Shown here: in pieces, positions 41,814-50,424 of the stretch
How the letters are laid out: every line of letters begins with the position of its first letter
Position numbering within the stretch: position 1 is the stretch's first letter
NCBI RefSeq assembly: GCF_014842255.1
Contig: NZ_JACYVH010000004.1
Span: 1 to 64,000 of the forward strand
Direction: 5' to 3'
DNA from: Frigoribacterium sp. CFBP 13712
GTDB lineage: Bacteria > Actinomycetota > Actinomycetes > Actinomycetales > Microbacteriaceae
Length of the DNA: 64,000 nucleotides
The notes under the pieces: model-generated
The model's input: only the letters and a program-made list of their open reading frames with translations
What the model was told of the DNA's origin: nothing
Database searches by the model: none
Program-made: the position numbers and the translations under genes

Positions 41814-42556
41814 TCCAGCAGCTGCCGATGCGCGCCCGTCAGGCCAGCCTGCTCGGTGCCACCGAACTCGCGGCCAGAACCGGGCTCAGCCGCCCGACGC
41901 TCTACAGGGTGCTCGGCGGGCGCCCCCCTCGCATCGACGACCTGCGCGAACTGGCCCTGGCCTGCGGATTCGACATCGACGCCGCACTGATCCCCGTCAG
42001 CGATCCCCTCGCCGCAGTCGCAGCGAGAGCCGCCCTGGGTGATCCCGACGTCGCCGAGTGGTCGGATTCCGCGACCGCGTGGCTCGAACGACTGCAGCGC
42101 TATGTCGCCGCAGGCTCGGAGGCCGACGTGCAGGTCGCGCTCATCGACGAGGCCGGCCGGGCGTCGGCGCCCGCCCAGCGGGAGGGCTCGATCCATCTGC
42201 GGGGCGACGCTCGCTATGTGGATCGCCTCGTCTCTGCCGGGTCCGCCTCCGGCGACGACTGGGCGCTCTCGGGCTGGGCGGCGCTCGATGCGATGGAGAT
42301 CGACGCCGACGCGCCGACCATCCTCTGGACACCCGAGCCGCGACGCGTCGCGCAACTGCTCGCCGACTCCTTCCGCCCCGGTCTCGCGGGGCTGTCGGAC
42401 CTCATCCTGACTCCGGCCCACCCGTCGGTGTTCGCCGGTGCGCTCGAGATCGACTCCGTGCGACTGGTCGCGCCGATCCAGGCGCACATCGACGCCGTCG
42501 GGCTCGGCGAGGCACCTCGCTCGGCCGCTCTGGCGCACCTCCGGCGAGAACGATGA
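41807..42556 (+). CDS. HTH protein paired with a Fic-like gene, possible antitoxin
   Basis: A protein of about 249 residues. Near the N-terminus A-T-E-L-A-A-R-T-G-L-S-R-P-T-L-Y-R-V-L-G-G (about 19-40) is a clear Xre-type helix-turn-helix. The remainder is alpha/beta with no family I recognise; similar combinations occur as antitoxin-like partners of toxin genes. The start is the ATG at 41807 or the GTG at 41804. Its stop overlaps the Fic-like gene (ATGA), so the two are made together. Confidence 0.75.
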   Translation: MDLQQLPMRARQASLLGATELAARTGLSRPTLYRVLGGRPPRIDDLRELALACGFDIDAALIPVSDPLAAVAARAALGDPDVAEWSDSATAWLERLQRYVAAGSEADVQVALIDEAGRASAPAQREGSIHLRGDARYVDRLVSAGSASGDDWALSGWAALDAMEIDADAPTILWTPEPRRVAQLLADSFRPGLAGLSDLILTPAHPSVFAGALEIDSVRLVAPIQAHIDAVGLGEAPRSAALAHLRRER

Positions 42557-43413
42557 CAGACGAGCAGTCACGGGGACTCGGGGCCGACGGGTACCGCACA
42601 CGGCCCGGGCGCCCCCCGGCCGCTACGACCGAGGCGCGAGCCGGCGCACCACGCAGGGGCCTCCGGGCGACGACCCCCGACGAGACCTTCGCCGCCACGG
42701 CCGTCCGCTGGGACATCACCCGCGTGCCCCTCGACCGCATCGAGAGCTCGTCGATCGAGCGGGCACGCCACCGATTCAGGGCGTCGCTACCCGATCTCGT
42801 CTGGAACGCCGCGGCACTCGAGGGCAACACCTTCACCCTCCCCGAGGTGCGGACGCTGCTCGACGGCGTGACGGTCGGCGGCCGGCCCCTCGACGACGAG
42901 AAGCAGGTGCTCGCCCTGGTCGACGGCTACACCCATCTCGACGAGCTCGTGGCGTCCGGCTCGTTCAGCCTGTCGAAGAGCGTCTCCGACGATCTCCATC
43001 GCCGTGTCGCCATCCATGAGGCGATCGAATCGGGCGGCTTCCGTGGCGAGGGGGACGTCGGAGGCGGGGGCACGGTCCGACTCGCCTCCGGCGGACTGGT
43101 CGTCGGTGTGCCCCAGAGCGAACTAGCCGGGCGTTTCGCCGCGTCGGCGGATTTCCTCGAAGCTCTCGACGATCCCCGAGAACGAGCCCTCGGCTACTTC
43201 GTCTCGGCGACCAGATCGCAGTTCTACTTCGACGGGAACAAGCGGACGGCCCGCCTGATGATGACCGGGCTGCTCATGTCCGAGGGCTACGAGGCGGTCA
43301 GCCTCCCGGTGGCGCGCAAGTTCGAGTTCAACAAGGCGCTCGACATCCTGTTCACCGACGACGACGCCACCCCGCTCATGGCGTTCATCGCAAGCTGCGC
43401 CTCGCGAGCCTGA
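42553..43413 (+). CDS. Fic-family protein with altered active-site motif
   Basis: A 286-residue Fic/DOC-fold protein. The motif reads Q-F-Y-F-D-G-N-K-R-T-A-R from residue 223, where active Fic proteins have H-x-F-x-D-G-N-x-R: the catalytic histidine is Gln and the following Phe is Tyr. The upstream A-A-L-E-G-N (about 87-92) matches the inhibitory-helix position but has lost its Ser/Thr. The first 45 residues are Pro/Arg/Ala-rich. Coupled to an HTH gene. It may be inactive as an AMP-transferase, use other chemistry, or act as a binding protein. Confidence 0.82.
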   Translation: MTDEQSRGLGADGYRTRPGRPPAATTEARAGAPRRGLRATTPDETFAATAVRWDITRVPLDRIESSSIERARHRFRASLPDLVWNAAALEGNTFTLPEVRTLLDGVTVGGRPLDDEKQVLALVDGYTHLDELVASGSFSLSKSVSDDLHRRVAIHEAIESGGFRGEGDVGGGGTVRLASGGLVVGVPQSELAGRFAASADFLEALDDPRERALGYFVSATRSQFYFDGNKRTARLMMTGLLMSEGYEAVSLPVARKFEFNKALDILFTDDDATPLMAFIASCASRA

Positions 43414-43422
43414 CCCTGCCGG

Positions 43423-44370
43423 TCACGCCCGGGCGTCGAACCGGCGTCGGTAGCTCGACGGCGTGCTGCCGAAGGCGCTCGCGAAGTTCTGCCGCAGCGT
43501 GACGGGATTGCCGAACCCGCACGACGAGGCGACCTGGTCGATCGGGAGGTCGGTCGTCTCGAGCAGGCGTCGCGCCTCGTCGAGGCGTCGTGATCGCACC
43601 CAGGCGGCCGGTGTCGTGCCGGTCGACGCCCGGAACGCCCGCACGAACGTCCGGCGACTCAGCCGCGCCTCCGACGCCAGACGGTCGACGCCGAGCTCGT
43701 CGCCGAGATGCTCGAGGGCCCAGGCGGTCGCGACCGCGATCGGGTCCGTCGCCGCATGCTGCGCGACGGGTCGCTCGATGTACTGCGCCTGACCGCCTTC
43801 GCGATGCGGTGCGACGACCAGGCTGCGGGCCACCCTGTTCGCGGCCTCCGCACCGAGGCGGGTCCGGACGACGTGCAGGCACGCGTCGATGCCGGAGGCG
43901 GTGCCCGCCGAGGTCAGCACGTCGCCGTGGTCGAGATAGAGGACGCCCGGCTCGACGGTGATACCCGGGTGCCTCCGCGCCAGCCCCTCGACGGCGTGCC
44001 AGTGGGTGACCGCGCTGCGACCCTCCAGCAGGCCGAGGTCCGCCACGGCGAGGGCGCCGAGGCAGAGACCGACGATCGTCGAACCCCGGTCGTGCGCCGC
44101 GAGCACGACCCGGCGTAACGCGGCGCCGGGCTCGCGGCCGTCGTCGACCCACGACGGGACGACGACCAGATCGGCGTCGGCCACGGCGTCGAGACCGGCG
44201 ACGCCGCCGAGCGAGTAGCCCTCGGCGGTCGTGATCGATCCGGCCCGCTCGGAGAACAGCGTCGTCCGCCATGGTCCGAGCCCCTGGCGGGCGACCTCGT
44301 CGAAGACGATCTGCGGCACCGACAGATGGAACATGGAGACGCCCTCGAAGGCGTAGACGGCGATCTTCAC
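43423..44370 (-). CDS. GlxA-family AraC-type regulator
   Basis: A 315-residue regulator: an N-terminal DJ-1/PfpI amidase-like domain (V-Y-A-F-E-G-V, G-L-C-L-G-A-L-A near 105, T-S-A-G-T-A-S-G near 155) and a C-terminal AraC domain (about 215-310; S-R-R-T-F-V-R-A-F-R, then F-G-N-P-V-T-L-R-Q-N-F). GAGGAGGT lies 6 bases before the GTG at 44370. It diverges from an isochorismatase-family gene and probably controls it. Confidence 0.9.
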   Translation of the reverse strand: MKIAVYAFEGVSMFHLSVPQIVFDEVARQGLGPWRTTLFSERAGSITTAEGYSLGGVAGLDAVADADLVVVPSWVDDGREPGAALRRVVLAAHDRGSTIVGLCLGALAVADLGLLEGRSAVTHWHAVEGLARRHPGITVEPGVLYLDHGDVLTSAGTASGIDACLHVVRTRLGAEAANRVARSLVVAPHREGGQAQYIERPVAQHAATDPIAVATAWALEHLGDELGVDRLASEARLSRRTFVRAFRASTGTTPAAWVRSRRLDEARRLLETTDLPIDQVASSCGFGNPVTLRQNFASAFGSTPSSYRRRFDARA

Positions 44371-44499
44371 GGGCGGACCTCCTCGATGGCCTGAATCCAT
44401 CGTATCGACGCACACGGGCCACTCGTGCGAGGCGCCCCCCGCGAGGAGGATCGTCGGTGGATCGCATCCCGCGCCGACGCCCTCGAACAAGGAGCCCCC

Positions 44500-45138
44500 A
44501 TGACCACACCGAACCGCGCCCTCATCGTCGTCGACGTCCAGCAGGAGTACTTCGCCGGCCCGCTCGAGATCCAGTACCCCTCCGTCGACGACTCCCTGGC
44601 CCGTGTCGCCGAGGCCATCGACGCCGCCTCGGCCGCCGGCATCCCCGTCGTGGTGTTCCAGCACACGTCGGGCGAGGGCTCCCCCGTGTTCGATCCGAGC
44701 ACCGAGGCGTTCGCCCTGCACCCCGAGATCGAGAGGCGTCGCCGCTCCGACTGGAAGTCGATCACCAAGCAGTACAGCTCGGTCTTCGCCGACACCGACC
44801 TGCTCGACTGGCTGCACGAGAACTCGCTCGACACCGTCACCCTGGTCGGGTACATGACGAACAACTGCATCCTCGCCTCGGCCGCCGGGGCCGAGGCGGT
44901 CGGCATCACCGCCGAGGTGCTGTCCGACGCGACGGGCGCCATCAGCCTCGGGAACGACGCCGGCCACGTCGACGCCGAGACCGTGCACCGCACCCTCATG
45001 GCCCTCCTCGATTCGAACTTCGCGGCCGTCGCCACGACGAAGGGGTGGACGACCGCGGTGTCGGCGGGCCAGCCGCTCGCCGCGAGCAACCTGCCCGAAT
45101 CGGCGACGGCGGGCGCCGCGCGCTTCCCCCGCGGCTGA
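44500..45138 (+). CDS. isochorismatase-family cysteine hydrolase
   Basis: A 212-residue hydrolase with the full catalytic set of this family: Asp12 (V-V-D-V-Q), Lys90 (S-I-T-K-Q-Y-S-S) and Cys123 (M-T-N-N-C-I-L-A-S). Family members hydrolyse isochorismate, nicotinamide or other amides; the GlxA-type neighbour often goes with amide or nitrile detoxification. The substrate is open. AAGGAG lies 5 bases before the ATG at 44500. Confidence 0.9.
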   Translation: MTTPNRALIVVDVQQEYFAGPLEIQYPSVDDSLARVAEAIDAASAAGIPVVVFQHTSGEGSPVFDPSTEAFALHPEIERRRRSDWKSITKQYSSVFADTDLLDWLHENSLDTVTLVGYMTNNCILASAAGAEAVGITAEVLSDATGAISLGNDAGHVDAETVHRTLMALLDSNFAAVATTKGWTTAVSAGQPLAASNLPESATAGAARFPRG

Positions 45139-45255
45139 CCGAAGAGGAGGAGGCACGGCCCGCCCGCGCCGGTCCGTCTCCGCTCGCCCGGCTCGCCGGA
45201 CGGGGGTTCCGGCAGGGCCTGGCTGGGCCTGGCGGGCGGCTCTAGGGTCGGTGAC

Positions 45256-46143
45256 ATGGATGAACGAGCCGAGGTCCGCGAGTTCCTCGCTTCACGCCGG
45301 GCACGGCTGTCGCCCGAGCAGGCGGGCGTCGTCAGCGCCGGCGGGCGTCGACGCGTCCCCGGGCTGCGGCGTGACGAGGTCGCCCGCCTGGCCGGTGTCA
45401 GCGTCGACTACTACACGCGTCTCGAGCGGGGGAACCTCGGCGGGGTGTCCGACAGCGTCCTCGACGCGATCTCCCGTGCGCTCGGGCTCGACCAGGCCGA
45501 GACCGACCACCTCCACGACCTCGCCAAGGCGTTCGCCCCGTCGCGTCGCAGGCCGCCCGTCGGCGCCGAGCAGAAGATCGCCCAGTCGCCCGTGCAGCAC
45601 ATGCTCGACGCGATGACCGGCGCGCCCGCCATGGTGACGAACACCCGCATGGACCTCGTCGCCGCCAACACGCTCGGCTTCGCCCTGTACTCCGACATGT
45701 ACCGCGGCACGCTGCGCCCCGGCAACCACTCGCGCTACATCTTCCTCGACCCGGGCGCGCGCGACTTCTACCCCGACTGGGAGCGCGCGGCCAACGTCAA
45801 CGTCGCCATCCTCCGCCGCGACGCCGGGCGCGACCCCCACGACGCCGGGATCGCCGCGCTCGTCGGCGAGCTCTCGATCCGCAGCGACGAGTTCCGCACC
45901 CGCTGGGCGGCGCACGACGTCCGCCGCCACTACACGGGCGCGAAGCAGTTCCGGCATCCGGTCGTCGGCCTGCTCGAACTCGACTTCCAGGCGATGGAGC
46001 TGCAAGACACCCCGGGCCACTCGCTCACCGTCTACACGGCCGTGCCCGGCTCGCCCTCCGACGAGGGGCTCAGGCTCCTCGCCTCGTGGGCCGCGACCGA
46101 GCACATCGTCGAGCGCGACCACACGATCGACACCGCCTCCTGA
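45256..46143 (+). CDS. Xre-type regulator with MmyB-like ligand domain
   Basis: A 295-residue regulator: helix-turn-helix at about 32-90 (G-L-R-R-D-E-V-A-R-L-A-G-V-S-V-D-Y-Y-T-R-L-E-R-G), then a PAS-like MmyB domain (about 110-280; N-T-R-M-D-L-V-A-A-N). This class is widespread in actinobacteria and often controls an adjacent oxidoreductase or transporter; here an MFS exporter follows 88 bases later on the same strand. Confidence 0.88.
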   Translation: MDERAEVREFLASRRARLSPEQAGVVSAGGRRRVPGLRRDEVARLAGVSVDYYTRLERGNLGGVSDSVLDAISRALGLDQAETDHLHDLAKAFAPSRRRPPVGAEQKIAQSPVQHMLDAMTGAPAMVTNTRMDLVAANTLGFALYSDMYRGTLRPGNHSRYIFLDPGARDFYPDWERAANVNVAILRRDAGRDPHDAGIAALVGELSIRSDEFRTRWAAHDVRRHYTGAKQFRHPVVGLLELDFQAMELQDTPGHSLTVYTAVPGSPSDEGLRLLASWAATEHIVERDHTIDTAS

Positions 46144-46231
46144 CCCTCCACCCTCCGCCGCCCCGCGGCATCCTCCCCGCCACCGGGCACGCCCCGAGGA
46201 GGCGCGTCTCCGCGCCCGAAAGGACCTCACG

Positions 46232-47443
46232 ATGGCCACCGCGCCCGTCCCCACCCGCTCGACCCGCGCCTCCGGCCCCACCGCGCCCGTCGACCGTCTG
46301 CCGCTGCTCTCGCTCGTCGTCCTCGCGACGATGGGGTTCATCCTCGTCGCGATGGAGACGATGCCGGCGGGTCTGCTGCCCGTCATCGCGGACGGCCTCG
46401 ACACGAGCGAAGGCGCCGTGGGTCTGCTCATCAGCGCCTACGCGCTCGGCACCGTGCTGGCGACCGTGCCGGCCATCGCGCTCACCCGGGGGATGCGACG
46501 CAAGCCGCTCCTCCTGATCGCCATCACCGGGCTGGTCGTGGCGAACACCGTGACGGCGCTCTCGCCCGTGATCGCGCTCGCCCTGGTGTCGCGGTTCGTC
46601 GCCGGGGCCTTCTCGGGCGTGATCTGGGGCATGCTCGCCGCCTACGGCCGCCGCATCAGCCCGCCGAGCCGCGCCGGTCTCTCGCTCGCCGTCGTCTCGG
46701 CCGGCGCACCCGTCGGCTTCGCGTTCGGCACGCCGCTCGGCTCGTGGCTCGGCATGACCTTCGACTGGCGCTGGTCGTTCGGCGGATTGACCCTGATCGG
46801 CGTCGTGGTGTTCGCGCTCGTGGCCGCGGTCGTCCCCGACGCCGCACCGGCACCCGAGGGGGCGCGCCTGTCGCTCGGGCGAGTGTTCCGCATCCCCGGC
46901 ATCGCGGTGATCCTCGCGGTGATCGCCGCCTGGATGCTCGCGCACAACACGATCTACACGTACGTCTCGCCGTACCTGCGGGCCGGCGGCTCGGGGCTCG
47001 GAGTCGACGTGATGCTGCTGATCTACGGCGTCGCCTCGATCGGCGGGATCGTCGTCACCGGGGCGCTGCTCGACCGGTACCCGCGGGCGCTGCTGCACGG
47101 CAGCGTCGCGCTCTTCGTGGTCGCCGGGGTGATCCTGCTCGCGGGTCACGCGTCGGTGCCGGCCGTCGTCGTCGCCGCGGTGCTCTGGGGCGTGACGTTC
47201 GGCGGGGCGTCGGCTCAGCTGCAGGCGGCCCTCACGACCGTCGGCGGAGACAACGCCGACGTCGCGAACGCGTTCCTGCCGGTGGCGTTCAACGTGGCGA
47301 TCTTCTTCGCCGGCATCGTCGGGGCGGCTCTGCTGACCACGGCCGACGGCCTCGTGCTGCCCGTGCTGATGATCGGGTCCGGGGTCGTGGCGTTGGCGCT
47401 GACCGTGTACGGGCGGCGCGACGCGTTCCCCGCGGCACTCTGA
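46232..47443 (+). CDS. MFS transporter, drug:H+ antiporter type
   Basis: A 403-residue transporter with 12 predicted membrane helices. E-T-M-P-A-G-L-L-P in helix 1 and R-F-V-A-G-A-F-S-G in helix 4 place it with DHA1-type sugar/drug exporters (AraJ/YdhP group). AAAGGA precedes the ATG. A copy of the AGGAGGCGCG element (46197) lies in its promoter region. It is likely controlled by the Xre regulator just upstream. Confidence 0.88.
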   Translation: MATAPVPTRSTRASGPTAPVDRLPLLSLVVLATMGFILVAMETMPAGLLPVIADGLDTSEGAVGLLISAYALGTVLATVPAIALTRGMRRKPLLLIAITGLVVANTVTALSPVIALALVSRFVAGAFSGVIWGMLAAYGRRISPPSRAGLSLAVVSAGAPVGFAFGTPLGSWLGMTFDWRWSFGGLTLIGVVVFALVAAVVPDAAPAPEGARLSLGRVFRIPGIAVILAVIAAWMLAHNTIYTYVSPYLRAGGSGLGVDVMLLIYGVASIGGIVVTGALLDRYPRALLHGSVALFVVAGVILLAGHASVPAVVVAAVLWGVTFGGASAQLQAALTTVGGDNADVANAFLPVAFNVAIFFAGIVGAALLTTADGLVLPVLMIGSGVVALALTVYGRRDAFPAAL

Positions 47444-47531
47444 CCGTCGCTGGGTCGCCCGCGACGAAGGCCCTGCCGATCGTTCGGGAGAGCCTTCGCC
47501 CTGGCTTCATCGCATGCGGTGATGCGCGGGA

Positions 47532-47705
47532 CTACGGGCGGATCAGCACCCTGAACGCCTCGTGGGAGTCCATCAGTTGGCAGCCCTCCGCGATCTCCCA
47601 CAGGCGCACTTTGCGGTCGAACACGCGGCCCGGGTCGATGGTTTCGTCGAGCACCTGACAAGTGGAGCTGACGATCGACTGGGGAGTGCTCGACGCCAGG
47701 TACGA
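47532..47705 (-). pseudogene. remnant of a zinc-type alcohol dehydrogenase gene
   Basis: On the minus strand a 58-codon frame without a usable start ends at 47532. Its last 40 residues (I-D-P-G-R-V-F-D-R, E-G-C-Q-L-M-D, A-F-R-V-L-I-R-P) match the C-terminus of zinc-dependent alcohol dehydrogenases from memory. The region before it carries P-Q-S-I-V, part of the cofactor domain, so at least 60-80 residues between are deleted. A TAG at 47706-47708 closes the frame upstream. Confidence 0.5.
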
Positions 47706-47825
47706 CTACACAGCCATCGTCTGAATGTCGGAACCGGGATCACCGTCGCAGAAGGGGCTGTCGCGTCTGGCTGACCCTCTGAGAGTTGGTCGAAGTCGTT
47801 TGGTCAGCGTAAGACACGGCGCGAG

Positions 47826-48041
47826 CTAGTCGCACCGTCCTCTGTGTAGGGGGGCTCTCCTCGATGCAAGCATTCGGCCACGCTCCAAGCACCCTCGGAC
47901 CAACATCTCGTCGGGGCCGAGGATAAGACGAGGAAAGTTGAACCCGTACTGCGTCTGCTCGCCGTGGATGAAGCGGAGCTCGTCCGGGGAGTCGAAATCG
48001 ATGGTGCCCGAGACCTGGATGGTGGTGCTGGTGCCACGACC
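47826..48041 (-). pseudogene. open fragment without a start codon
   Basis: A 72-codon minus-strand frame between stops at 48042-48044 and 47826-47828. Its sequence (T-I-Q-V-S-G-T-I-D-F-D-S-P-D-E-L, then G-F-N-F-P-R-L-I-L) looks like real protein, but no ATG, GTG or TTG lies at the front, and the last 20 codons lose protein character. I read it as a decayed gene. The rest of 47444-48054 has lower GC than its surroundings and no intact gene. Confidence 0.35.
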
Positions 48042-48054
48042 CTAGCCCGAGCGG

Positions 48055-48639
48055 TCAGTCCTCGGGGTGCAGGCTCTCATCGGCGGGCATCGTCCTCCAT
48101 GCGGTGAAGTGCACGGTGAGGTCGGCGCGCGACGGGGCGCAGCAGAAGGGGCCGGCGCTCGCCGCGGCATCGGGAGCGAGCGGGGCGACCCGCACCAGAC
48201 GCCAGGGCTCGGCGTCGACCCGCGCCCGGACCGTGAGCGCATCCCCCGAGCGGCTGGCTCGGATCGTCACGGTCCGGCCGGTCCAGTCGACCGGTGACAG
48301 CGACCAGTCGGACTCTCCTCGCGTCACCACGGCACCGAGGCTCTGCTCGCCGTCGCTGAGCTCCACCCCGGCCTTGACCCAGGTCTCGGGGTCGACCGAG
48401 ACGAAGAGGCCGGCCTGATCGAACTGGGCGGCGAAGTCGAGCACGAACGACACCTCCATCGCCGTGCCCTGCGGGAAGGGCGCGACCAGGGCGTGCTCGG
48501 TGTCATGGACGAACCCGTACGAGGTGAGGCGCCAGGCGTCGCTGCCCTCCGTCGCCGTGACCCGCATCCCGTCGACGGCGACGGCGACCGCTGTCGGCTC
48601 GGTGGTCCAGGTGCCGGTGGTCCAGGCGATGTCGGTCAT
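48055..48639 (-). CDS. DUF1349 concanavalin-like protein
   Basis: A 194-residue beta-sandwich protein of the DUF1349 family: D-A-W-R-L-T-S-Y-G-F near 35, A-M-E-V-S-F-V-L-D-F-A-A-Q-F-D-Q-A-G-L-F near 60 and F-C-C-A-P near 163. The family resembles carbohydrate-binding sandwich folds, but the role is unknown. It has no signal peptide. It stands alone. Confidence 0.86.
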   Translation of the reverse strand: MTDIAWTTGTWTTEPTAVAVAVDGMRVTATEGSDAWRLTSYGFVHDTEHALVAPFPQGTAMEVSFVLDFAAQFDQAGLFVSVDPETWVKAGVELSDGEQSLGAVVTRGESDWSLSPVDWTGRTVTIRASRSGDALTVRARVDAEPWRLVRVAPLAPDAAASAGPFCCAPSRADLTVHFTAWRTMPADESLHPED

Positions 48640-48707
48640 GGCGTCCTCGTTCTCGGTGGTCGTCGGGGGTGACGGCGGCAGCGGCGGCAGCGGTGGCGCC
48701 GGCGGCG

Positions 48708-48929
48708 TCAGCGCTCGTGCGTCGGGGCGTCGCCGGCCTGGAGGGCGGCGTGCTGCCTCTCGACGCGTCGGTTCACGGCCATCGCCCGCAGCCCGACCAC
48801 GATCGAGAACGAACCGCTGACGATCATCAGCACGCCCAGGAGGCCGCTGTCACCTCGCGTGAGCAGCGCACCGCACACGACCACCACGGCGGAGAGGATG
48901 AGCTGCAGGGTCGTCCATGTCGTCGTCAT
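48708..48929 (-). CDS. small two-helix membrane protein
   Basis: A 73-residue protein with two hydrophobic segments (about 8-24 and 30-47) and a charged tail. Unknown family. I keep it because the hydrophobic pattern and codon use look genuine and it lies in line with the neighbouring minus-strand genes, but no strong ribosome site is seen. Confidence 0.55.
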   Translation of the reverse strand: MTTTWTTLQLILSAVVVVCGALLTRGDSGLLGVLMIVSGSFSIVVGLRAMAVNRRVERQHAALQAGDAPTHER

Positions 48930-49019
48930 CCCTCGACCCTACGAGCCTCCGACCGCGAGCGGCTCGCCCGCACGGCGGAGCGCGCGGCGGAGGCGCGGCG
49001 CTCAGACCCCAGGAGGTGG

Positions 49020-49070
49020 CCGAGACCCCAGCGCGCAGGCGGGGGTCTCGGCGACCCGCTGGGGTCTCGG
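49020..49070 (-). terminator. GAGACCCCAGC inverted repeat after the third fic gene
   Basis: A 14-bp perfect stem (CCGAGACCCCAGCG at 49020-49033 with 49057-49070) lies 18 bases beyond the stop of the fic gene. It shares the GAGACCCCAGC core with the hairpin at 20539-20602. Confidence 0.7.
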
Positions 49071-49088
49071 CGTCTCAGCGGACGTGCG

Positions 49089-50288
49089 TCACGCCCCCCG
49101 CAGTCGGGTGATGCGCTCGCGGATGCGGGAGTCGAGATCGTCGAACTCGTCGAGGACGTCCATCGCCGCGTAGGCCCGGCCGCGGACGCGCTCCGTGACG
49201 GCTTCGACGATGTGGTTCTCCGCCAGCACCTCGACGCCGCGATACACGCTCCGCTCAGGGAGGTCGCGCAGCTCGTCGACGAGCTGCTCGACCGTGAAGA
49301 CGGGCAGCGTCAGCAGAACGGGCAGGATCCGGTCGGCTGCACTGCCTGCCCGAGGTCGGGCCTGTTCCCGCCAGTCCTCCACGTACCGGGCGAATCGGCG
49401 CGCAGTGCCTCGCGCCTCACGGGCCGCGGTCTCGACAGAGAGCGCGAGGTCGGTGACGATCGGCGCGACGTCGCCGGTGCGGTAGGCGGTGAGCAGCGAG
49501 AAGTAGTGGGTCGTGTCCGCAGCGAGGGCGCTCGCCACAGGCAGCACCGTGTGCGGCGTCACGCCGCGGCGGCGGAGGATCGCCCCGATGAGCGCCCGGC
49601 CGATGCGGCCGTTGCCGTCGGTGAACGGGTGGATGCTCTCGAACTGCGCGTGGGCGATCGCCGCCTGAGTGATCGGTTCGACGTCGGCCCGGTTCGAGAA
49701 GACGACCAGATCGCGGAGGAGGGCGGGGACGTCATCCGGGGGCGGCGGGACGTAGAGCGCGTTCCGCGGGGAGTGCTGCGAGCCGCCGATCCAGTTCTGC
49801 ACGTCGCGCACGCGTCCGGCGTACGGGCGCTCGGTCACGTCCGGGTCGTCTCGCATGAGCGCCCCGTGCGCGGTGAGGATCTCGTCGAGCGCGATGGTCG
49901 CACCGGAAGCAGCGATGAGCTTCGTGATGGCGGCCCCGGCGGCCACCATCGACATCGCCGAGTCGTTCTCCTTCAGGCCGCCGATGGCCCGTGCGAACGC
50001 GAGGGGCGATGCCTCGACGTGTTCGATACGGCTCGAGGCCACCGACTCCATGCGGATCAGGAAGCCGGCGAGCGGGCTGAGCACACCGTCGGCGACCCGC
50101 TCGAGGTCGGTCGCCTCGTGGCGGGCTCGAGAGAGATCGCGACTTGAGACGACGGGTACCTCGAGATCGGCGATCATCGGGGGGATCGACGCCCGGACCT
50201 CGGAGAGCATCCGGTCTTCCCGCGTGCCGCGGCGGCTCGCGCTAGCCCAGGGCACGGTTCGCGTCGTGTGGGCCGGCCACTCCGCCAT
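49089..50288 (-). CDS. Fic-domain AMP-transferase-type protein
   Basis: A 399-residue Fic protein with the active motif H-P-F-T-D-G-N-G-R-I-G-R from His220. The inhibitory helix before it reads S-S-R-I-E-H (Ser85-His90): the ATP-blocking Glu89 is kept, but the usual Gly/Asn after it is His. The C-terminal part (about 295-395) resembles a winged helix. The same layout as the protein at 11696-12907, though sequence identity is limited, so they are distant paralogs or independent acquisitions. No antitoxin gene is adjacent. Confidence 0.88.
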   Translation of the reverse strand: MAEWPAHTTRTVPWASASRRGTREDRMLSEVRASIPPMIADLEVPVVSSRDLSRARHEATDLERVADGVLSPLAGFLIRMESVASSRIEHVEASPLAFARAIGGLKENDSAMSMVAAGAAITKLIAASGATIALDEILTAHGALMRDDPDVTERPYAGRVRDVQNWIGGSQHSPRNALYVPPPPDDVPALLRDLVVFSNRADVEPITQAAIAHAQFESIHPFTDGNGRIGRALIGAILRRRGVTPHTVLPVASALAADTTHYFSLLTAYRTGDVAPIVTDLALSVETAAREARGTARRFARYVEDWREQARPRAGSAADRILPVLLTLPVFTVEQLVDELRDLPERSVYRGVEVLAENHIVEAVTERVRGRAYAAMDVLDEFDDLDSRIRERITRLRGA

Positions 50289-50424
50289 CGGGCATCCTCT
50301 CGTCGACGACCGAACTCATGATGACAGTTGTCGAGCCTAGATGACAATAGCGAGGAGGTCGTCGCCGCTCGGTGTCGGCGCGGTGCCGGTCCGACCGACA
50401 CCGCGCCTCCTGCAGGCCCCGAGG

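Noticed and set aside
41777-43413. Prophage or transposon explanation for the HTH-Fic pair
   Set aside because: No transposase, integrase or terminal inverted repeats flank the pair, and base composition is like the neighbours.
47804-48037. 77-codon minus-strand frame in the decayed segment
   Set aside because: Ser/Arg/Pro-rich with no fold signal; the neighbouring frame (47826-48041) looks more protein-like but has no start, so neither is called as a gene.
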